A stretch of DNA of 64,000 nt from Misgurnus anguillicaudatus (GCF_027580225.2 NC_073339.2:43895501-43959500); one strand, 5' to 3'; positions 45,791 to 58,108 are shown, numbered from the stretch's first letter. Program-made: numbers and translations. Notes: generated by a model from the letters alone, not told the origin.

Positions 45791-47030
45791 TTTCAAAGCT
45801 AGACTGCTTTATTGTTTTTTACTGTAAGTAAATCATGTATTACCAGCATCTGTGTGATATATTCATCTGAAAGAGGGACTCGTGCCTAATCCAAAGACTT
45901 TATTTCGTTTGTTGACATATTTCATGTTAAAATGGGAAGTTGGGGGCATATCATAGGATGTCCTTTTTTTTTAAAAAGCCAATAACTTAATTTATGTAAT
46001 AACTTGGCAGAACTATGATTTGTAGCTTGTTAATCCGAGAGGGAATGATCTCATACTAAAGAGCAACATTTTTTATCTGCCTATTTAAAGCATGAGTTGC
46101 CTGTATTTTTGTCTGTTTTCCCGGAAGACGTGCATATACTGTACGTAAATGTATTTTGTCAACTTTTAAAGTACACTAAAATAAGGATGATCTCAGAATA
46201 AAAATATGTTGATTGCTTATTTATTTGAATTTGATTTCAATCCAGCATTCTTTAAAAGCCAAAAGTTGTTTTCAACCATTGTTAGAGAATGAATGCGTGT
46301 GTGCCCTCTGCTGGTGCCAAATTGGCCTAAGGGGTAAAAAGTTTAAACAGGGGTTCATTTATCTTAGCTTAAAGGATCTTCCAATTTTAGAGATACTATT
46401 TTTGTTTGAAGCAGACTTGATTGCAATAAATGTTATTTTGGATGGTCAACTGGAATTTCGATTTTTTTTCCCCGATTGTCCATAACTTTATGGATATTGT
46501 GTACTTTTTGTTACAAACTGGGAATAATATCTTGCTACTGCAAGTAAAATTACATGGGGAGCCTTCTTTAAGTAAATGTATGATTATTATGGTTTTAAAT
46601 GACATATAACACATTTCCTTTCGAGGACAATACAGTTTTGATGTCCTACATGAGTATTTATATTATTGTGAAATGTAATAGTTAATTAAAAGCTGTAGTT
46701 TTTACATTTTAACATTGAAATCATATCAAAATTATGATCATAAATATGAATGTGTAGATTCAATTGAAGAAGTCTCCCAGCATTTAAGAGACACGTTTTA
46801 ATTTCGGCATCCTGCTCACACCTCAAAATAATTTTGGCAAAAATTACAGCCCAGATGTCTTTTCTGTGGGCCTAAAAAACTGTCATAATAAAAAATGTAC
46901 CTTTTCTATCACTGTCTGGGGTGGTCCCGTTTTATCCCCTTTACATAGGTTTATAAAACATAATTACATTAAATAAATACATTACTGTACCTTAAGGACC
47001 TGTTGTGTACATTTTAAAGGTACAGTTAAA

Positions 47031-48242
47031 TAGGGGTGTGCAAAAAAATCGATTCACATTTGAATCGCGATTCAAGCATTGCCGATTCAGAATCGATTCA
47101 TAGAATTCCAAAAATCGATTCATATATATATTTTTTAACGCCGTGTTACTATCGTCCTGAAATGAGTTTATCTCAGTATTCCCATAGATGGCGCGTAGAA
47201 GTCACACTGACGCCTGCACACTCTTGTCACAGTGTTTCCCCACACATTGCTGTGCAGCGCTGCCCAGGTTAACAAGTGCCCAAGTAAATCTGGCATCAAA
47301 TTTTGTCTTTTTTGTTTTTCCGTGATGATGACACTCGACATAATGAGTTCGGTGTGCGTTCACGTGCTCTGTTTCTCAATGAATTGGGATGCGACGCGAA
47401 CAACCTCGGTGTGCGTTCACGTGCTCTGTTTCTCAATGAATTGGGATGCGACGCGAACAAGCTCGTGTCACATTGTATCCTTCATGTTTCTGAACTTGAG
47501 CAAAGTTTTACCATTAGAGGACTTCACGGAGCACCCGCGGCTGGTTCCGGGTTTTTATTTGAAATGGTCAGTTGGGTCCGGGTCAGTCATAGTTAATTAC
47601 TCCGGGTCCCGAGTCTGATTAATATTGTGTGTAAAACCCGAGTCGTTCAGAGAATGGCCGTGAGCGCTACCGCGCTAAAGCTAGCTCTTTTCTATTATTA
47701 TTAATAAACCATATATTTTCTAAAACCTATTGCACTGAACGAGCAAAGCTCAAGCTGACTCAAGATTTACAAAACGCAAAGCTGTAATGTAAAGTCCCCT
47801 GTCAGTGGGACAGCAAGTAGACTTTTGAATCCGAAATAATGAGTGGATTAAAGAGAGACACTTTTCCTGCTTCTGCTCTATCTAATAGAAATAATAACCA
47901 TTATAACACCAGTCACGTTTATAATCTATAGACATGCACTGTCTATCATTAATATGCTATATTATTGTATTTAATAGAGTTTGATAAAAAGGGTCATCTA
48001 ATTGCTTCATGTCAGTTTTTATTTTTGCATAAAGACATAAAGTAATATCAAACTACATTTAATTTGTTGTGTTTATTTTCTTTAAAATTGTATATCTACT
48101 ACAATCAGTCACATAGGAAAAAGTAAACTACATTTACATACTGTGAATCGTTTTTGAATCGAAAATCGATTCTGAATCGAATCTTGAGCCTAAAAATCGG
48201 AATCGAATCGAATCGTGAAATTTTCTGAATCGTGCACCCCTA
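47031..48242. mobile_element. 1.2-kb hAT element with perfect 8-bp TSD and ATCGATTC clusters
   Basis: Ends TAGGGGTGTGCAAAAAAATC and (inverted) TAGGGGTGCACGATTCAG. Exact flanks CAGTTAAA at 47,023-47,030 and 48,243-48,250. Many GAATCGATTC-type repeats lie near both ends, typical subterminal transposase sites. It contains a 57-bp tandem duplication at 47,350-47,463. Frames of 97 and 128 codons exist only because of that duplication. Confidence 0.88.
47350..47463 (+). repeat. 57-bp tandem duplication inside the hAT
   Basis: CGGTGTGCGTTCACGTGCTC... begins at 47,350 and again at 47,407. The two copies are essentially identical, so the duplication is recent. 57 is divisible by three, so any frame stays open. 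Confidence 0.9.
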
Positions 48243-48362
48243 CAGTTAAATGTTTTGTACCCCTAACATTTAACTGGAACAAAATTGGTCCTTAAAGGTA
48301 CACAATAGGTCCTTAGGGTATAATAATGTACCCCAAAAGTACATTTCAATGTGTTGTATACC

Positions 48363-48965
48363 CATGAAAGTTCACCCCAAAATGATAATTTTATCATAAA
48401 TCACTTACCCCTGTTTTTGTTCTAAACCACCAAGTGCTCCGATTGTCTTCATAACACATTTTTAGATATTTTTGATGAAAAACGGGAGGCTTTTTTCTGT
48501 CCCATTGGGTTCAGTTACATTCGCAATTCGTTTCCAAGAAAAGAATGAAAGACAAAAGGTCAAAATCGCCAAAAAGGTCCATGTTCCATCAGTCATTCTA
48601 TAATAATATTATGAAGCGGCGACAACACTTTTATGCACAAAGAAAACAAAACAAACTATTTTATTCAACAATTTCTTTTTTTTTCAAGGTTGTAGAAAGC
48701 GCGTTCACAACTAAATTATTGCCAATGTTTTTGCTTTTTCCGCTTTTTAAAAAAAAAAGCATTATGCAAACATTGTAAACAATAAGCAAACAACCCGTAT
48801 AAATGCGCAAATTACTTGCCAGAGTATTATGTGTCTGTACGCTGGCAACTACGTCAGCAGCATACGCCGTAGTCTAGTTGCTAATGCGCTCTGAACAACC
48901 AAGGAGGAGAAAAAATTGTTTAATAAAATCGTTTGCTCATTTTGGGTTGGACTATCCCTTTAAGG
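48363..48965. mobile_element. TIR repeat, GTTCACCCCAAAATG...CATTTTGGGTTGGAC
   Basis: Left AAAGTTCACCCCAAAATGAT, right GCTCATTTTGGGTTGGACTA with TCCCTTT, inverted. About 600 bp. It belongs to the same end type as 34,563-35,946. Confidence 0.55.
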
Positions 48966-49085
48966 TACAAAAAAAAAAAAACTTTTGAGAATACCACCCC
49001 AGTTATAGAAAATTGATGGAAGGATGATCAGGTTGACCCTGCTTCAAGATGCCCCATTAGCACCTTTGATTCCCTTACTCCAGCC

Positions 49086-49290
49086 TCGGGCTGCATGATT
49101 ATGACAAAAAACGTATCACTTTAACTTACTAAAATCTCTGAAACACCACTGTATTTGCCCAAACATACTGCCGAAATGCCCAGAAATGAGCACAAATGGA
49201 CAGCTGTAATTGACGCTTTTGGTGATTATGTAATTGTTTCACCCGTAATTGTAAACCCAATTAATTTTTTGATTAATTGTGCAGCCCTGC
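49086..49290 (-). mobile_element. hAT-like copy related to 49,852-50,248
   Basis: GGGCTGCATGATTATGAC and TTAATTGTGCAGCCC inverted ends. The interior ACTGTATTTGCCCAAACATA, TGCCGAAATG, GAAATGAGCACAAATGG reads as the reverse of the 49,852 element. No matching TSD. Confidence 0.55.
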
Positions 49291-49851
49291 TGCAGCATGT
49301 GAGCTTTTCTGTTTCCACTTTTTCCTTGCAAGCCAGACTTCAGGAACAAAGAGGCCAAACATATAAAATAAGACGGGCAACTTGCTTCCTGCTAGTGGGA
49401 TGTCAGACGCCTTGTAGTCAATTTGTCTCATGCTGTGTTGGTGTGTATGTGTGTGTGTTTGAATACTACCATAGTAGGACTCTTAACAGCATAAAATGAA
49501 CATCTCGGCTCTTTTAAGCATCAGCATGGCTCAAAAAAATGCATATCGATGTCAAAGTATCACAAATGTGTTCTGGCCTCTACAACATTTTGTATTCCTC
49601 AAAACCAGATTCTGAGGTGTTCTGCTAATGACCCCAAAAACATTTTTATTTCCAAATTCCCTTTGTAACTTATGCTCAGTTTTCTGTTATATTCATTGAT
49701 CTACATTTAAAGAGTTCAGCTGCAAAACCCTGAAAGTTTTAAGTGTTAATGTGTTTTTCATAAATTATCGTTTTTTTAGAAGGCTTCAATGTTTAGGTTC
49801 AGTAATTTCATTTTAATGGCAATGAAAAGGTTATTAGTCAGTAATTGAAAA

Positions 49852-50248
49852 TAGGGCTTCACAATTAATCAATAAACTAATGGGGATTACAATTATGGGT
49901 GAAACAATTACATTATCGGTAAAAGCCTCAATTACAGCTATCAATTTGTGCTCATTTCTGTGTTTCGGCAGTATGTTTGGGCACCAAATACAGTGATGAA
50001 TCAGAGATTTTAAAATTAATAAAAAGTTTCCTTAAGCCATTCTTTTTGTTAACAACATATAACTAATATTTTTTTGTGATTTACATTATATTATTTATGT
50101 TTAGAATTTACCATGCAGCTGCTTCACACAAAGTTTTAAAACATTTCAAAACTTCCATTATTAAATGCATTATTTAACAGTAATAATCGCAATCACAATA
50201 TTAAGGTAAATAATCATCAATTATGATTTTCCATAATCGGCAGCCCTA
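49852..50248 (+). mobile_element. hAT element, TAGGGCTTCACAATTAATC ends
   Basis: The right end, inverted, reads TAGGGCTGCCGATTATGG. Flanks ATTGAAAA (49,844-49,851) and ATTGAAAT (50,249-50,256), one mismatch. 397 bp. Confidence 0.8.
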
Positions 50249-51239
50249 ATTGAAATGCCTTATTTTTATAAATATCACTTTAGTCATTTTATTGGTATTT
50301 ACCTGTCCTTCGATGCAAAACCCTTTTAAGTGCATGCAAGCTTTTTATGGAGGAATAAAGTTATCTCAAAGTCTCAAAAATGTGGTCAATATTCTAATGT
50401 GTCTGGTAAACCTTTAAGCGGAATAATTGAAATATTACGTACGCAAGTCTACGTTCATCCAATTTTACTTCCATGCTCTTAGAGGACTTTGCTGAACAAA
50501 TCGTTGCAATGGCTAACAGATTCTGACAACTAACTTGTATTTCTAAACTACCTAAGGTCGGGATTAAGCGGATTTGAAGCAATGGTATTTGATGAACATA
50601 TGATACGTGCCGACAGCACTTGGTTAATATTATCTCATTTTTGACAGAGGTGGTGTTTAGTGGCTTTTGCATCCAAGCACTTCCAGGCACTGCTTAAAAT
50701 AAGAATTGACATATTTGTTTATGCATTCTGCATAACCTAATATTTTTAAGTTTTTATCCTTTCTTTTAATAAAAAAAAAAATCGAAATGTGATTTTTAAC
50801 ACAATTTAAGATTTAATATTGAGCCTGATCACTGTAAATAAAAATCTCAAATACTTTTTTCTGTATCGCCTGACCGTAATTCTGTGTGATTTTTGCATTT
50901 CACACCGTCAACCGAAACAGATCCGCTTCACAAAAAAGTCACATTTACTTTGTCACATTACACTGAGTGACATTCAGCAGTGGTGTGAACACAGATGCAC
51001 TCTCTTTTCTCATTCTCTCATTTACACCTGCATATTTCCCGCTGCTAAGAAGCGCGAACGAAACATCACAGCATGCTTTCTCGCTAAAATTACGTTCGCA
51101 CGCATTCAACATGTTTCCTAACCGTGATTCTCATAAACCCCCCAAAGCAACGCTCCGTATGGAGAAACGTCTACTCCGAACACTTTTATCCACACACACA
51201 TGCTTTGATTTACAGCAGGTTCCAGTAAAATGCAGCTGG

Positions 51240-51600
51240 GCTTGCTCTCCGCACCCTGCGATGTGACGGGTCTTATTATTATTTATAAGTGTTCATAAAG
51301 AGAGAGGGTAAATTTGTCATTAATCTTGTGGCACACACCACCGGCCCGGGGGGATTTTGGCGCTTTGTGTTTCCCACAAACCGGCTCGTGTTAAAAAGCC
51401 CACTCATTCATCTGGAATGTCATGCAAACACATCCGTCATGTTTTTTCTCCTTCCAACGGTCTAATAATTAGCTCTCTCCAGTGCTAAGCTAATGCCAGC
51501 TGCTCTCTTTTACCCCCTTTTGTGAGTCCCCCCTCTTTAGTGCCACATTTACCCCCTGAGAGGCTCCAGAGAGGCCTGACGCTCAAATTGAAGGATTGAT
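51240..51600. promoter_or_regulatory. Repeat-poor block, candidate conserved non-coding element
   Basis: Contains TCATCTGGAATGTCATGCAA, CGGTCTAATAATTAGCTCTC and GCTAAGCTAATGCCAGCTGC, with no repeat ends. Inference only. Confidence 0.25.
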
Positions 51601-51857
51601 TAAGGAGAATAGTGGGTGGTGGGCACCTGTGGAGCTCTGCCGCCACAAAATCCATTTCCTGGTGTACCCACCGTCTGGTATTATCGCTGCTTTATGGTTT
51701 GGTTTAGTTTTCCTTGGATTTTTTTTATATTTTATATATGGGATAACCTGGTCTAGTATCTTTAAGATTTCTACTTGTATTCCTGGATGCAGTCCTAAAT
51801 AAAGTCTTTTTAAAATAATAAAATGTGTCTGACTAAAATAATGTGTTTTAACTGTTC

Positions 51858-51985
51858 CAGTAGCTACAGTAATATTGCGTTTAGTACCGTAAACTCATGA
51901 ATTTGATTCCCATGGAGCACAAATATTGATAAAACATGCAACTTGAATGCACTGCAAGTCACTTTGGCTAAAAGCCAGAAATGCT
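51858..51985 (+). repeat. tRNA-derived SINE, diverged
   Basis: GTAGCTACAGTAATATTGCG, AACTCATGAATTTGATTCCC (B box-like), and TTGAATGCACTGCAAGTCAC with TTTGGCTAAAAGCC in the tail half. Confidence 0.65.
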
Positions 51986-52534
51986 TAGTGTATTTACTGG
52001 ACAGAAAGAAATCAATCAATCAAGAATTATGTCCTACATGGGCATTTTTAATATTGATATTTGAATTCCTAAAGATTTTAGTTTTTGGCATGCTCTGCAA
52101 GTTAAGCCATAAGGAATTTAAGGATTTTAAGAGATCAGAGTTTAAGTGATAACTTTATTTATATAAAACTTTTGCTTGTGTGTCTGGTAAGACTTTGTCG
52201 TTCAGTCGATTGGCTGACTTTGCAAATCTTTTGTGAATTTCTTAATGCACTTAAGGTATCTACAGCTGTGTCCAAAATGGCTCCCTGTACCCTTAACTCA
52301 ACTCGTCAATGGCAGGGATCTCGTCAATTAAGAGAAAACGCTTCCCTGCCAATGAAGAGTTTTTACGGCAATCCATATTTCCGCTCTTACTCGCCTTATA
52401 AAATACTGTAGCATTTTTGGATCCAAAAGCAGTAAATACTTTGTGTATTTTTTGATTATCGTTCTGAATCTGATCTTTAACAAAAATGAGAGGGTCTGTT
52501 CTTATTCATTTTAAATATATTTTATGTTTATATA

Positions 52535-53223
52535 TTTAAAGAAAAAATGTGCGTGGTGAGTGTGCATGGATGCAATGGCGGTTCAGTGCATTGCTTATAG
52601 TTGTCTTTGAAAAAACAGTACCTAGTGATGTAAGGTCTTCCTGAAGTTCTGTCCGAGTGGTTCTTGGCTCTTGGAGAACTCTCCTGATTATTCTTTGGAC
52701 TCCTCGGACAGGGATCTTACGTGGAGCACCTGATCGTGGCCATTTATGGTGAAGTGATGCTCTTTCCATTTACGGTTAATGGCCCCCACAGTGCTCACAG
52801 GAACATTCAGCATTCTGGATGCACCTATAACCATTCCCATCAAAATGCTTTTCAACAATAACAATACGAAGATCTTGAGAGAGTTCTTTGCTTTGACCAA
52901 TCATGAAGTCTTTCCTGTGTTAGGACTAAAACAGCTGATATCAATTAGTCAGAGTTTCTCTCTCAATACTGACAGATTTTAGGTGATCTCCTGGCTTTCC
53001 ATGCCATTTTGCACATTGTTCTCTTCATGTGTTCAATACTTATTCCCTGTGTCATTTCACTTTATTTATTATGACTCAACTTGTATACTTAAATGCTTTG
53101 ATTTCTTTGTATAAATTCAATATTTGGTTGATGGCTACATATGGTGGAAATTTTGCCTACTTAGAAATCCCCTTACTGATAAAAATGCTGATGTGTCAAA
53201 TACTTATTTTTCCAGCTGTATCT
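52535..53223 (-). pseudogene. 5' half of a Tc1-like transposon (DNA-binding part only)
   Basis: On the - strand the element starts near 53,223 with TACAGCTGGAAAAATAAGTA. Then a broken transposase N-terminus: a frame beginning MVKAKNSLK (52,900) with ASRMLNVPVSTVGAINRKWK, and after a frame change GAPRKIPVRGVQRIIRRVLQ then EPRTTRTELQEDLTS and SKTTISNALNRH. These are the paired helix-turn-helix domains with the GRPR-like linker of Tc1 transposases. The catalytic DDE half is absent: the copy is cut at 52,535. At least one frameshift. Confidence 0.8.
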
Positions 53224-54126
53224 GATAACCCCACCCCTAAATGTCCTGTAAATTTAAGCCTGTTTTAGCCATTAAAGCTTTTTTAGTCTTTCTCGGCAGC
53301 CAAGTTACCCCTGCAAAATATGCAGTGGTAGTATTGTGATACATTAATCATATTAAATTATACTGCTCTTTAACTTAGACATCCACCAAAGTACTACATA
53401 AGTACCATGGTAATTTCATAATATCTAAAGATGCTTCCAGGAATACCACGGTACTACTAAAGACTCTAGCAGTAAACCATGGTACAATCACAGTACATTT
53501 TCACTAAGTCTCTGTGGGCCACTAAAGCCCTGTTCTCTCATTATCTCACACTTACCCTTATGTTACCACAGGTTTTTAGGATTAGGTCCCAGTGCGTATG
53601 GTAAAGTGTCTCACACAAACACATATATACACAGTGTGTAATCAGCAGGGGTCAGACGTCAAATTCTCTTCAAAGACTCTGAATGAGGTGCTTCATTTCC
53701 TGACTATGTTCACAGCCTGCCTGTGTGTCTCCAACACTTTGTTATAGAGGAATTTAACTCCCATTAGGTTTGGATGAGAGTGAGTGAGAGTGAGTTTAAT
53801 TAAATGCGAATTAAGAAAATGGAAAATAACGTTGCAACTTCACAAATATTTGACTGTGTCTGTGAAATCCCAAAGTAATATTTTGTGATGAACAGTTTGG
53901 GCAGATGCTCTGGAGCGCTTGGAAAGAAGGATTGGAAGTATAAATAAAGATATTTTGTGGAGTTATTGTGTTAATGTATTATTTAGCTCTTTATTACAAA
54001 TGTTTTCATTATGATAGTATTTTGACTACACAATAAACTTCCAAGTGTTCCAATGCTTTTAGTGCAAAGGCTTCATGAACTGTGTCCATTTTTTTTTTGG
54101 CTATGACATAAGCCTAACAGGTTAAA
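53224..54126. other. Intron 2 stretch, no exon
   Basis: 53,380-53,500 repeats ACCATGGTA/ACCACGGTACTAC words, as in some MITEs, but no ends could be set. Confidence 0.4.
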
Positions 54127-54286
54127 AAGGTCGTAGTATGTACCATTTTGGAACAGATACGTGCCTTTGAGGTACCAATATGCACCTTTTAGGTACAGAA
54201 GTGTACTTTTTGAAAAGGTACCGCCCCCCATGACAACTTTTGTACCTTCTTGTACCTTTTTTCTGATCGTGTACCGATAAAATGTA
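54127..54286. repeat. GTAC-rich dispersed repeat
   Basis: TGAGGTACCAATATGCACC, TTTTAGGTACAGAAGTGTAC and TTTTTTCTGATCGTGTACCG. Same family as 1-106. The overlapping minus-strand frames are chance. Confidence 0.55.
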
Positions 54287-54484
54287 TACATATGTACTGT
54301 ATACCTTGAACAATGTACCTTGCTGGGTTGTTTCAAACCATTGTTGTGTGAAATGTAAATATAGGTGCAACTAAATATGGGTTAAAAAAATCCAGCATGA
54401 GCATAGGTTAATAAATATTCAATGTGTAGTTGTGTTGTCATTTTAACCCATGGTTGTGTAAAATACATTTAGAAAAAAAATTCT

Positions 54485-54535
54485 TATGTCGCTTTAGATA
54501 AAATCATATGGCAAATGTGTAAATGTAAGTAATAT
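54485..54535 (+). repeat. SINE tail fragment
   Basis: TGTCGCTTTAGATAAAATCA then GGCAAATGTGTAAATGTAAG, the 3' wording of the local SINE. Confidence 0.55.
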
Positions 54536-54749
54536 AGTTTTAATAGCTTAACTGTCTGTTTATGGTTATGAATGCAGCATAATGGTCAGTGTTCATGTAA
54601 TCAGATTTTTCAGTGATGGGCAAATTCATATCGAACTCTGATACACACCTGTGATCGCATAAATAATTTCACAACATGGCTCAACCAATCAGATTTCAGA
54701 GCTGGAATTTTTTCAGCAGGATTATTAATTGGATTTGTTGATCAAAATA

Positions 54750-55127
54750 TGTGACCCTGGTCCACAAAACCAGTCATAGGTCGCACAGGTATATTTGTAG
54801 CAATAGCCAGAAAAAAACATTGTATGGGTAAAAATGTTATTTTTTTTATGCCAAAAATCATTAGGATATTAAGTAAAGATCATGTTCCATGAAAGTATTT
54901 TGTAAACTTATTGCCGTAAATATATAAAAATTTTATTTATCATTAGTAATATTTTTTGCTAATGACTTCATTTGGACAAAAAGGAGATGTTCTCAATATT
55001 TAGATTTTTTTGCACCCTCAGATTCCAGATTTTTAAAGAGTTATAAGTCGGGCAAATATTGTCCTATCCTACCAAACCTAATCCTATAAAAATAACCATT
55101 TTGACTGGTTTTGTTGTCCAGAGTCAT
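54750..55127 (-). mobile_element. TIR repeat, family A, intact-looking copy
   Basis: TGTGACCCTGGTCCACAAAA at the left and TGACTGGTTTTGTTGTCCAG then AGTCA at the right. The interior runs in the reverse order to the 309 and 9,659 copies (CATTAGTAATATTTTTTGCT, TTCATTTGGACAAAAAGG). About 378 bp. Confidence 0.7.
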
Positions 55128-56084
55128 ACAGTATGAGTGACAGCTCCAGGCCACCATAATGTTGGGATGGTTGCCGGGTGTTGCTGCTAAGAAATGGCAT
55201 TAGTGATACTTGCCTTCGAAAATCTAACTCATAGCATATTTTCCATTATTGCCATAGAGGATATTGTTTTTTACATATTGTATGTTGCTGTGTTTGGATT
55301 CTGTAGTTAGACTCTGTCTTAGGCTGTAATCTTTTAGGCTAGCATGTTTGTATTTTCAGGAGTCACACAATACACCCAGGGGCCAAACGGTGTGACCCAG
55401 GTGTTGTTTTTGAGATATAATCTCGCACATCTGGAGCCCATGTTTAATACACACATGGCAACCCATCTCAGCCCCGCATGTAAATCCATGTAATTCCATC
55501 CTTGTTTAAACAGCATCACCCACATTTACATTCCTTGGACTTGACTTGTGTTTATGCATATAATTGTGTTTGTGAAGACCTCATCACAGGTTGATTGATG
55601 TTGATGCTCCTCTGTGGGCGATCATGCCAAGAGATTCGCACAGACTTTTGTCAGGTTTATTTGTCATTTGGAGTGAGAGGGAGGTGAGAACGAAAAGATG
55701 GAGGGCTGCAGAGAAACATCAGGGTGCCAAAATGAAACCGAATTGGAGGAGAAATGTACAAGAACACTGAAGGGTAGTTGGTTGTTCGGGGTGAACTTTG
55801 AATAGATGGCATAATATGTCAAGCCGGGATGCTGTGATGATACCTCAAGGCAATCTCTACATGAAGCAATGAACATTCACTAAACAAAATGTATCAAATA
55901 ACATGCTACTTTATTTTCAGTGGGTGTCAAAATGAATTTAAATTGGTTATTTTAGAACGCCGAAATGTTTAAAAGACTGAAAACCCAAAATGTTTGTATT
56001 GCTGCAGCTGTGTATGTAAGGGTTAAAAGATGATTTAAATGAATAGGTCAGAGACCAGAAACATCCTAAATTGACTTAAAGTTA
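55128..56084. other. Intron 2 stretch, no exon
   Basis: Mixed composition, no bounded element or exon. Confidence 0.4.
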
Positions 56085-56302
56085 TTTAAAGCGATACTCC
56101 AGCCAAATATTAAAATTACCCCATGATTTACTCACCCTTAAGCAACTCGAGATACATATTTCCATCATCTTTCAGACGAACACATTTGAAGTTATTTTAG
56201 TAAATGTTCTTGCTTTTTCAAGCTTATAGCGGTAAAAAAGAGTCCAAGATGGCGTCTTTACAGGAAGCTATTTATTATAGTTTGTAAGTTTATTATATGG
56301 AT

Positions 56303-57317
56303 TAGGGTTGTGCTTATAGACGATAGTATCGTGTATCGACGATCTTCAGACATATCGCCAATGGCAGGTCGATAGTCATGACGATAGTTGGCGAATGGTT
56401 ATTATTATTATTATTATTATCATCATCATCATAGTTTAACATTTACATCCACAATGCATGCTTTTCCTCGCATGAGGGTTTGTGGTCTTCACTTTGCGCG
56501 GAGAGCTTGTAAAGAGAGAATTCCTTTTTGCACGTACCTACACTTAATGCGCGTGTCTTGGACTCCTTCTAGCACTAAATCCAGCGCGCCGCATAATGAG
56601 CAGCTGCGCTTCTCTCTGTCTCACGTGCATGCGCTCTCATGTCTGTCCGAAGTCTAAACATAAACTAAACTGTAATCCTTATGTATTTGTTCAGTTTAAT
56701 GCGTTTCATGCGAGCTGAGGCAAACTTTACTTTTTGTTTAAAATATGACCCGCTGCATATTGGCGCCTCTCTCACTCTCGCGTACGTGCAGAGAGAGCTT
56801 GCGCTGTCTGAAGTCAGATCACTAGGTATTAATCCTGTGTATGATATGCATTTCAATGAGTTGTAGCAACAGGTCCCTCGTGTTTAAAATATGATTGTGT
56901 TTAAAATATGATCGATGCGTTTAAAAAGGCACCTCATGAGAGCACCACTGCTTGACACGTGTAGTCTTCTGCAACAGCAGCACTAAACAAATGCATTGAA
57001 TTGTATGTGCGAGCACGTGTGTGTGTGTGTGCGTGCGTGCGCGCAGATGCATGTTTTTACAGTTATTAAGCAATCATGGTTAGGGTTTTAATGAAGCGCT
57101 CGCATTAATGGCATCAGTTTTAAGAAGGTTGCGGTCATGACGGTGTTGCTCTTGTTCTTTTTTGTCCACCCATCAAGTGACTTGTTAAAATGAGTAAAAA
57201 ATTTACAAATAAAAAAATGAGTAAACTACTGCCACGCCCCCCGATACTATCGTGTATCGCCAATCTCACAGGCTGACGATAGGACGATCTCAAAATAGGT
57301 CATATCGCCCAACACTA
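56303..57317 (-). mobile_element. hAT element, family E, second copy, perfect 8-bp TSD
   Basis: Left TAGGGTTGTGCTTATAGACG, right CATATCGCCCAACACTA. Exact flanks ATATGGAT at 56,295-56,302 and 57,318-57,325. It is the reverse of the 25,581 element but longer (1,015 against 661 bp), sharing GTAAAGAGAGAATTCC, CTCATGAAACG-type and CATGACGGTGTTGCTCTTGT stretches. It contains an (ATT)n(ATC)n run at 56,396 and (GT)n(GC)n at 57,016. Frames in it have no recognised similarity. Confidence 0.9.
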
Positions 57318-57425
57318 ATATGGATATTTGTCTTACAAAATGGCATCGATTATATGCAAAAGACCTTTTTCACCCCTTGAAGCCTTGTGGATTACCTTTG
57401 TGAAGGATGGATGCACGTTTTTTGG

Positions 57426-57692
57426 TAAATGGAATGGATTGCACTTATATAGCGCTTTCATAGACCAATTGCCATACAAAGCGCTTTACAATTTGCCTCA
57501 CATTCACCCATTCACTCACACATTCATACACCGACGGCGGTGTCAGCCATGAAAGACGCCATCCAGCTCATCCGGAGCAGCTGGAGTTAGGTGTCTTGCT
57601 CAAGGACACTTTGACACTTGGTCAGGTGGAGCCGGGGATTGAACCACCAACCTTTTTTTGTAGACAACCTACATGAACCACTGAACCACTGT
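57426..57692 (+). mobile_element. Retroposon-like repeat (TATATAGCGCTTT type) with 10-bp TSD
   Basis: Contains TGCACTTATATAGCGCTTTC, ACAAAGCGCTTTACAATTTG, GTCTTGCTCAAGGACACTTT and GGGGATTGAACCACCAACC, the wording of a repeat widespread in teleosts. Flanked by CGTTTTTTGG at 57,416-57,425 and 57,693-57,702, an exact 10-bp direct repeat. No poly-A tail and no clear tRNA head, so its class is uncertain. Confidence 0.7.
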
Positions 57693-58108
57693 CGTTTTTT
57701 GGACTTCAAAGCCAGATGCTGTTCCCTTATCCCTGTTTTCTACCATTATAAAGCTTGGAAGAGCAAGGACTTACTAAAATAAATCCAACGTCAATTTAGG
57801 ATGTTACTGGTCTTTGGACTGTTCGTTTAAATCATCTTTTAACCATTACATACACAGCTGCAACAATACAAGCATTTTGGGTTTTCAGTCTTTAAAAATA
57901 TGCACCAAAATATAACTCATAATAGGTAATAGTGGTAATAGTTGGGTGGGGGTATTTGTTGGACATAAAGCTCAAACAAAGCACATGGACATACAAATAT
58001 AGGCTTTTTCACATGAAAAATCACTTTAAGTACTGTAAAAAGTTTTTTTTTATTGACGCCCTCTGTAAATATGCCTTGTAAGCCACCATCATTTATGCCC
58101 CCCCCCAA

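Larger units (their letters stand above)
46885..49010. mobile_element. Outer repeat holding two nested elements
   Basis: GTACCTTTTCTATCACTGTC then TGGGGTGGTCCCG (46,898-46,930) is echoed inverted by AATACCACCCCAG and GGTAC at 48,964-49,002. Body words CCTTAAGGACC, TTAAAGGTACA and GGTACACAATAGGTCC flank the inserts. The hAT at 47,031 and a TIR pair at 48,363-48,965 sit inside. Confidence 0.45.
56085..57800. repeat. Dispersed repeat split by a hAT and a retroposon
   Basis: GCGATACTCCAGCCAAATAT, TTACTCACCC, TTTCAGACGAACACATTTGA, then after the hAT GGATGGATGCACGTTTTTTG and after the retroposon TTTTTTGGACTTCAAAGCCA. Removing both inserts with their duplications gives one continuous repeat of a high-copy fish type. 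Confidence 0.6.

Noticed and set aside
56388..56657. 89-codon frame with Tyr and His runs
   Set aside because: The runs come from an (ATT)n(ATC)n microsatellite inside a hAT element.
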